Shown one piece after another: positions 60,701 through 64,000 of a DNA stretch of 64,000 nucleotides. The first letter of the stretch is position 1; each line of letters opens with the position of its first letter. The stretch is from Bedellia somnulentella (lineage: Eukaryota; Arthropoda; Insecta; Lepidoptera; Bedelliidae), in contig OY755175.1 of NCBI GenBank assembly GCA_963576735.1, positions 10,866,401 to 10,930,400 of the forward strand. Reading direction: 5' to 3'. Below the pieces are notes generated by a model. The model was given only the letters and a program-made list of their open reading frames with translations. It did no database searches and was not told where the DNA came from. Made by a program: the position numbers and the translations under genes.

Positions 60701-63152
60701 ATGATGAATTAACACATAGTGATTTTAGTAAACCGCATTGGTGTAGGCTCGACTAAGATTTCGAACCCTCGCCTCTTTGCTTGCGAGGCGATGTTGATCT
60801 CCAGTCAGCTATCATGGCTGCGAACCTCTTTTTGGATATTTACTAAACTTATTTTTTGTTACAGTTACTAGTGGCACAGATGTTATCGACGGCATATGCA
60901 ATGATAATGATGGCGGTAATAGTTGGTACAGCGTTGCAGTTAGGGGAGGACGGGGTGGGATCCCCATCGGCGATTTTCCTCATAGCTCTGACTGCTTCGT
61001 TCTTCATAGCTGCGTGTTTGCATCCTCAAGAGTTCTGGTGTATTGTCCCTGGAATTATTTATCTCCTCTCTATACCATCTATGTACTTGCTGCTTATCCT
61101 TTACTCAATTATCAACTTGAATGTAGTCACATGGGGTACTCGTGAGGTTCAAACGAAGAAAACTAAAAAGGTTTGTTAATTTCAGAATTGTATGATGTTA
61201 AATATTTTTTGAATTAATTTGATATTTAATTATAAATTACTTTAAATAGGAAATTCAACAAGAAAAGAAAGAAGCCGAAGAAGCACAGAAAAAGGCCAAG
61301 CAAAAATCTTTACTAGGTTTCTTACAAGGAGTTAACAATAACGAGGAAGAGGGATCTATTGAGTTTTCTTTTGCGGGCTTGTTCAAATGTATGCTCTGTA
61401 CACACCCTAAAGGAAATGAAGAAACAGTTCAACTACTCCACATCTCATCTACATTGGAAAAACTTGAAAAGAAAATAGACATAGTTGAAAGGTACGTTAC
61501 TAAATATATTTATAATCTAAATTCCCACGCCGGTAATACGAACTTCAACAAAGATGAATTTTGTATGTGTGCAAATGAGTAAATTAGAGGTATATTACAA
61601 CAAATATAAAACCACATTCAAAATTTAAGTATATAAAACAGAATTAAAATCATCAAATAAAATTCAATAATACTTTCATGGATATTTGTTCTAAAATGAT
61701 CAATTTTCAGGACTTTGGACCCTCATGGTATTAGTAGAAGTAGAAAGCTTTCAATTGGACACAGAGGCAGCATCAGTGGAGATCACCAACTTGACGCTCT
61801 AGCTGAAGACCCCGAAGATCATCATTCCGATTCTGACACCGATACTTTGTCAACAGTTCCAAGGGTAAGACATTTTAAAGGCGCTATAAATGTATGTTAT
61901 CAAAAAAAAATCATCTCACATATTTATTTTTATTTCATTCAGGAACGCAGAGATGAATTAATAAACCCATACTGGATTGAGGATCAAGAGTTGAAGAAGG
62001 GAGAAGTAGACTTTTTAGGACAAGCTGAAATTCATTTCTGGAAAGATCTGATTGATAAGTACTTGTATCCTATAGATGCGAATAAAGAAGAACAGGTAAA
62101 TTTGAGATGAGTGGAAACATAACAACACCATCGAAAATTATTGAAATATAATTACTAGTCGGAAAACATATCATATACCATACTCTCACGTCAAATCAGA
62201 AATGGGCGGTCTTCTCAGCTACTTTTAGATGTTGGGTGGGGAAAAAATGGTAAAATAAATGATAGTTGGAAATGAGTTTCCAGATAAATCGCCCAATATT
62301 GAATTTAAAAGCCTTAACATATTAGGTCGCCTCATACAACACCCAAGCGTAAAATGGGTTGTGATGAGTTTAGAAAAAAATCATTTTTATTATTCTTTTG
62401 ATATTATAAAATATATTGGAATACAGATTTGTCAGATTCATTCGAACTTGTTTTGCACTTACCAAATTTTTAATTAGATACTAATGTAATTAGTAAATCA
62501 TTTTAAGTGCTTTAAAGTAGACTTTTAAGTCATTTATTTAATCTGATTCATCAGTCTGGAATGGTAGTAATAATTGTATACTCGTTTTTAACAATTTTAT
62601 TTGCAGGTGTACAATTTTTTATACTCAATATTTAATGTGACTTCCCAAATTTTAGGCCCGCATATCAAAGGACCTGAAAGACTTGAGAGACATTTCAGTT
62701 TTTAACTTCTTTATGATCAATGCACTTTTTGTCGTCATTGTATTCCTCCTTCAGCTGAACAAGGACAACCTTCACATTAAATGGCCCCTCGGAGTTAAGA
62801 CTAACATAACTTACGATGAGGTCACTCAAGAGGTAACCCGATTGCTCCCTACGCAGCTATCGACGTTCAAAGATGACCGGAATATACGCTGACCCTTGGG
62901 AATGTCTAAAACACCTATATCCCAGTCACCCTTGAATGTTGAAGCTTTATTTAATATTTGCTATTAACTTTGCAGGCTCGAATTGCAGCTGATTTGATAG
63001 AGCTTCGAAATAAGTCCGTTTTCGCGTTTGTCATGTTCAATGCTTTATTTATATTGATAGTGTTTTTATTGCAATTGAACAAAGATCAACTCCACGTGGA
63101 TTGGCCTTTGGGAATAAAGACAAATATAACATACATCGAGGAGACAGGCGAG
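39653..63152 (+). CDS. CHS1: Chitin synthase 1 (CHS-A type), 3' end outside window
   Basis: Paralogue of the upstream gene; CHS1 makes chitin for cuticle, trachea and foregut/hindgut in known insects. Joined exons: 39653-39747 or 48165-48286 (alternative starts), then 52764-53008, 53993-54159, 54760-55087, 55303-55502, 55820-56138, 56229-56449, 57023-57138, 57509-57660, 58011-58273, 58814-59024, 59323-59523, 59786-60012, 60268-60435, 60865-61170, 61250-61491, 61711-61864, 61943-62095, then 62656-62832 or 62976-63152 (alternative). This gives 1315 residues in frame with the first start; roughly 250 C-terminal residues are beyond the window. Motifs seen: CATMWHE, DGDIDF, EDR, QRRRW, WGTRE. The duplicated 177-bp exon is the family hallmark of CHS1. 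The gene follows CHS2 on the same strand, about 13 kb from CHS2 stop to first CHS1 coding exon. All junctions keep phase. Confidence 0.95.
40345..40411 (+). repeat. LINE 3'-end fragment
   Basis: cggcctatgtccagcagtgg followed by a GATGATGATGG tail, the opposite orientation of 33099-33240. Confidence 0.6.
40620..40676. repeat. Family D fragment
   Basis: ggatgttattaaagga joined to atttcgacacatgaggaattcatgtc, matching both ends of the family D element but lacking the tRNA-like core. Confidence 0.55.
40817..40880. repeat. Family C fragment
   Basis: Diverged match (acccacgccc, gatcgccacttta, gattctgacaaa). Confidence 0.4.
40921..41012 (-). repeat. Family A repeat fragment
   Basis: Reverse partial copy starting in a CATA run and ending ccacttttggaagtt. 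Confidence 0.6.
41013..42827. other. CHS1 5' intron, no gene seen
   Basis: AT-rich. A short GC-richer patch at 41860-41945 has no recognisable content. Confidence 0.5.
42828..43010 (-). mobile_element. Family B SINE fragment
   Basis: Tail half of family B (cacgccgtatatccccga to actgtcacatgactaag) without the head. Confidence 0.7.
44020..44249 (-). CDS. Possible terminal exon of an unknown minus-strand gene
   Basis: About 76 open codons on the minus strand ending in TAA, preceded by a T-rich tract, a branch-like ctaat and an AG at 44250-44251. The translation is well mixed and hydrophilic (SNKTTKQIPSFKFNITKTVE, NARIRVQCLNQHKEAIKLIE), unlike nearby random frames. No ATG opens it, so it would be a last exon whose upstream exons lie at higher coordinates. 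It sits in the CHS1 5' intron on the opposite strand. Family not recognised; a transposon remnant is possible. Confidence 0.35.
44252..46744. other. CHS1 5' intron, no firm gene
   Basis: AT-rich intronic DNA with a short family C fragment near 46103 and the palindromic site at 45231. Confidence 0.5.
45231..45241. promoter_or_regulatory. Palindromic GGTCA-N-TGACC, ecdysone-receptor-type site
   Basis: GGTCATTGACC is a perfect inverted repeat of the nuclear-receptor half-site with one spacer base, the preferred EcR/USP layout; one half extends to AGGTCA. It lies between the two alternative first coding exons of CHS1, a gene controlled by ecdysteroids in insects. Function is inferred. Confidence 0.4.
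46745..46894. mobile_element. Hairpin MITE
   Basis: About 150 bp. Arms begin cgcccgatttctgaat and continue through gagaac-acttaagtatcgtt, recurring inverted on the right with a small mismatch. Confidence 0.7.
47004..47251 (+). repeat. Family A repeat copy
   Basis: Full-length forward copy with TATG tail. Confidence 0.83.
48165..48286 (+). CDS. CHS1: CHS1 alternative N-terminal exon 2b
   Basis: ATG at 48165 opens 40 codons rich in acidic residues, Tyr and Asn (EEAEEPLYVPNNNN), ending AG|gttgat in the same phase as exon 2a, so it can join exon 52764 directly. Alternative CHS-A N-termini from separate promoters are known in moths. A possible acceptor (gtgcag) ends at 48132, so this may be an internal or a first exon. 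Its use is inferred from phase and composition. Confidence 0.75.
49197..49444 (+). repeat. Family A repeat copy
   Basis: Full-length forward copy in the intron between CHS1 exon 2b and the common exon. Confidence 0.83.
49445..52435. other. CHS1 intron, no gene seen
   Basis: AT-rich except a GC-rich patch at 50985-51045 (agcgcagtcagcggagcgcc) that could be regulatory. No coding evidence. Confidence 0.45.
52436..52535. repeat. Family C repeat
   Basis: atacatatgttcacgcc, cccattggggtaggcaaa and caatcctggcaaatctgtcg phrases. Confidence 0.6.
52764..53008 (+). CDS. CHS1: CHS1 exon x2: first common exon
   Basis: Acceptor atttccag, donor TTAG|gtaaat. Begins SQRTVQETKGWDVFR, then VPPKQDSGSMETQKW, nearly invariant in insect CHS1, followed by one long helix and LKKDRRLAYCNRN. 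245 bp. The CHS2 counterpart must lie upstream of the window. Confidence 0.95.
53224..53473 (-). repeat. Family A repeat copy
   Basis: Reverse copy, first of two in tandem inside one CHS1 intron; ends accacacggc. Confidence 0.8.
53494..53746 (-). repeat. Family A repeat copy
   Basis: Second reverse copy, about 20 bp after the previous; CATA start and gacactacacggc end. Confidence 0.82.
53993..54159 (+). CDS. CHS1: CHS1 exon x3
   Basis: Acceptor atttccag, donor GTG|gtaagt. One helix with VAWMWALLAVFVVPEVG and LIRSLRICFFK. GC-rich codons compared with CHS2 w1. 167 bp in both. Confidence 0.94.
54251..54296. repeat. Perfect 18-bp stem hairpin
   Basis: TTAAATATTCATAGTTAG at 54251-54268 recurs inverted at 54279-54296 with a 10-base loop, in a CHS1 intron. 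Confidence 0.6.
54760..55087 (+). CDS. CHS1: CHS1 exon x4
   Basis: Acceptor cttccag, donor ATTG|gtaagg. Several helices; ESLHTIGLALL, LPELDVVKGAM and SLGWWENYVTR. Two codons shorter than CHS2 w2. Confidence 0.95.
55303..55502 (+). CDS. CHS1: CHS1 exon x5
   Basis: Acceptor attgcag, donor GAG|gtatta. LGRLKEEL, a helix around WKILLFLVCILVS, then WMDGDDPAMFF. 200 bp in both paralogues. Confidence 0.94.
55820..56138 (+). CDS. CHS1: CHS1 exon x6
   Basis: Acceptor tttccag, donor CCAG|gtaatt. Variable N-part, two helices, GKFACKILIQGFSYAFP and IPDYLFFESPP. One codon longer than CHS2 w4. Confidence 0.94.
56229..56449 (+). CDS. CHS1: CHS1 exon x7
   Basis: Acceptor ttttcag, donor GAG|gtaatg. Trp-rich helix (MAWVWLLWLLSQTWIT) then MYSGLLIDQSMALNRKRDD. 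221 bp in both. Confidence 0.94.
57023..57138 (+). CDS. CHS1: CHS1 exon x8: hydrophilic linker
   Basis: Acceptor ttttacag, donor AG|gtaaat. Charged and Ser/Thr-rich linker before the catalytic domain. 116 bp against 89 bp in CHS2, the most divergent matched exon. Confidence 0.88.
57509..57660 (+). CDS. CHS1: CHS1 exon x9: catalytic start (CATMWHE)
   Basis: Acceptor tgttacag, donor GAGA|gtatgt. CATMWHETKDEM, FRMDEDQCARRVAQ and VDPDYYEFE. 152 bp in both. Confidence 0.96.
58011..58273 (+). CDS. CHS1: CHS1 exon x10: GT2 catalytic domain
   Basis: Acceptor ctttccag, donor CAG|gtactg. FEISDHSDDDSQVNRFVK, PPKKYPAPYGGRL and IRHRKRWSQ. 263 bp in both. Confidence 0.96.
58814..59024 (+). CDS. CHS1: CHS1 exon x11: DGDIDF
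   Basis: Acceptor attcatag, donor TCAG|gtatgc. VMYMYYLLGHR, the DGDIDF nucleotide-sugar site and GAACGRIHPVG. 211 bp in both. Confidence 0.97.
59323..59523 (+). CDS. CHS1: CHS1 exon x12: acceptor-binding region
   Basis: Acceptor tttttaag, donor CAAG|gtaagc. WYQMFEYAIGHW and CSPGCFSLFRG. Bases 59334-59479 are the CHS1 side of the 146-bp tract shared with CHS2. 201 bp in both. Confidence 0.96.
59786..60012 (+). CDS. CHS1: CHS1 exon x13: EDR and QRRRW
   Basis: Acceptor tctttaag, donor CAG|gtacag. EDRWLCTLLLQRGYR (catalytic Asp) and YNQRRRWVPSTIANI (processivity signature). 227 bp in both. The start just inside the G of GEDR is set by phase. Confidence 0.96.
60268..60435 (+). CDS. CHS1: CHS1 exon x14
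   Basis: Acceptor tttgcag, donor CAG|gtaata. MMLMGGTILGPGTIFLM and a second helix; start of the translocation cluster. 168 bp in both. Confidence 0.95.
60470..60822 (-). mobile_element. Family B SINE, old copy
   Basis: Diverged reverse copy (gttcacactgtgaatctccg, gtaggcctatcgccgctttg, cagctatcatggctg). Confidence 0.7.
60865..61170 (+). CDS. CHS1: CHS1 exon x15: membrane cluster and WGTRE
   Basis: Acceptor gttacag, donor AAG|gtttgt. Three helices, IPSMYLLLILYS and TWGTREV. 306 bp in both. The donor is GTTTG, weaker than its CHS2 counterpart. Confidence 0.95.
61250..61491 (+). CDS. CHS1: CHS1 exon x16: charged region, likely coiled coil
   Basis: Acceptor aaatag, donor AG|gtacgt. Opens with QQEKKEAEEAQKKAKQK, a strong heptad-like charged helix consistent with the coiled coil reported for insect CHS1, then FKCMLC. 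242 bp against 230 bp in CHS2. Confidence 0.92.
61711..61864 (+). CDS. CHS1: CHS1 exon x17
   Basis: Acceptor ttttcag, donor AGG|gtaaga. Hydrophilic: HGISRSRKLSIGHRGSISG and an acidic Asp/Ser/His run. Seven codons longer than CHS2 w15. Confidence 0.9.
61943..62095 (+). CDS. CHS1: CHS1 exon x18
   Basis: Acceptor attcag, donor CAG|gtaaat. RRDELINPYWIEDQ and GEVDFLGQAE. 153 bp in both paralogues. Confidence 0.94.
62176..62352 (-). repeat. Family A repeat, degenerate
   Basis: Weak reverse copy in the intron before the alternative exon pair (gtggggaaaaaatggtaaaataa, cgcctcatacaacaccc). Confidence 0.55.
62656..62832 (+). CDS. CHS1: CHS1 alternative exon a (transmembrane)
   Basis: Acceptor attttag, donor GAG|gtaacc. 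177 bp, 59 codons, phase 0: one helix (FFMINALFVVIVFL), then LQLNKDNLHIKWPLG and an N-T potential glycosylation site (TNIT). Upstream member of the mutually exclusive pair that defines CHS1. Confidence 0.95.
62976..63152 (+). CDS. CHS1: CHS1 alternative exon b (transmembrane)
   Basis: Acceptor tttgcag, donor GAG|gtatag. 177 bp, phase 0, homologous to exon a along its whole length: FVMFNALFILIVFLLQLNKD and TNIT. Separated from exon a by a 143-bp intron. Inclusion of both would keep frame but add a helix, so one is expected per transcript. Confidence 0.95.
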
Positions 63153-63942
63153 GTATAGCCTATGATACCCAACTTTGTGTCCATCACGTCTAACGACCTT
63201 CTTTTAACCGAATCGTCTTGGTCTGGCACAACGCATGAGGATCCTTCTTAATTACCAATCCTTTACCGGCATCCAAAACTTTCATTTCTAATTAATATTT
63301 CCAATTTTCGCAATCTTTTACAACAATATCATTTGCTGTTTTCATAAAATGCACAATATTAAACAATTGTGTATCTTTTAAACTCATAAACAATCCAAAA
63401 CAATATTAATATTTCACCAATCATCCCTGAATCAGGCTAAAGAGGCTTCATATTCTGATACTCTTTCTGACATCTAATGACTAGAAATTATATCATTTAT
63501 GTATATTTATATATGCATTAATGGTAAATTGAAGCAAACTTTATTAAAAAGAAAAGTGATTTCAAGGGTGTCCTATCCATTCCCCTGAAACATTTTCAAG
63601 TAGGCTGTAAGCAGATATATAAATTATTAATAATAGTGCAATATATTTGAAAGTGTTTCAGAAAACCTTCCCCCTTTCACAAGATATTAATGTCTGTCTC
63701 TATACGGTGAAGGACTTCTTTATGTTATGTTATTGGTAGCAGGTACTTTTTGTACATACATTACACATTGGTTGTTTTGTTGTGGTGATCTTGGTTAACT
63801 ACTTTTAAGTCAATAATATATGAGCAACAACAATACACAAGATGAACCGATTGTTCTTTATAAAACACTAGTACAATCAGTTCATTCAGTGTATATAAAT
63901 CACGTGCCATAAAGCAATACGCAGTAGGTCTACTCTTCACAT
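63153..63942. other. CHS1 intron after the alternative exons
   Basis: No further CHS1 exon is found; the counterpart of CHS2 w18 must lie beyond 64000. Confidence 0.6.
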
Positions 63943-64000
63943 AGAGAACGATAATAGACATACGTATCTCTTCAAAACCCTGTTAACATTTATTTCCATC
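63943..64000. repeat. Left arm of a foldback MITE, cut by window end
   Basis: gagaacgataatagacata...tatctcttc...gttaacatttatttcc closely follows the left arm of the element at 17039-17394. Confidence 0.6.

Overview
This is insect nuclear DNA, almost certainly from a moth or butterfly (Lepidoptera). It is AT-rich, with short coding exons bounded by GT-AG introns and dense transposon debris. The backbone is a head-to-tail pair of class 2 chitin synthase genes on the + strand. Gene 1 (positions 230 to 26567, 5' end outside the window) is the CHS2/CHS-B type: it has a single copy of the exon that CHS1 genes duplicate. Gene 2 (39653 to 63152, 3' end outside the window) is the CHS1/CHS-A type: it has two alternative N-terminal exons (39653 and 48165) and the diagnostic pair of 177-bp alternative exons near its 3' end (62656 and 62976). 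CHS1 is known to make cuticle and tracheal chitin; CHS2 makes chitin of the midgut peritrophic matrix. Both are multi-pass membrane glycosyltransferases that polymerise UDP-GlcNAc.

Layout: 1-26663, CHS2 (21 exons seen, one 8.6-kb intron before the last exon). 26664-39641, intergenic or 5' region of CHS1 with a mariner, several SINEs, a GC-rich island (27455-27640) and a G-run cluster (35744-35771). 39642-52763, alternative 5' exons of CHS1 in a repeat-rich stretch of about 13 kb, holding a palindromic nuclear-receptor-type site (45231) and a possible unrelated minus-strand exon (44020-44249). 52764-63152, compact CHS1 body. 63153-64000, CHS1 intron.

Exons were placed by joining open reading frames at GT/AG sites so that phase is continuous. 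Every junction in both genes keeps frame, and most exon lengths and all phases in the body match between the two paralogues (for example 167, 200, 221, 152, 263, 211, 201, 227, 168, 306, 153 and 177 bp in both). That supports an old tandem duplication. The most interesting points are a sharply bounded 146-bp tract that is nearly identical between the paralogues (gene conversion candidate), an exon-like CHS2 segment cut off by a retrotransposon, a SINE whose target-site duplication copies a CHS2 splice donor, alternative 5' and 3' CHS1 exons, and a hAT element nested in another repeat.

Repeats: family A (about 250 bp, ending in a TATG/CATA microsatellite), family B (tRNA-headed SINE with about 12-bp target-site duplications), family C (short repeat beginning with a CATA run), several foldback elements, two non-LTR retrotransposon fragments, one mariner and one hAT. 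Family names A to D are local labels; no database could be searched.
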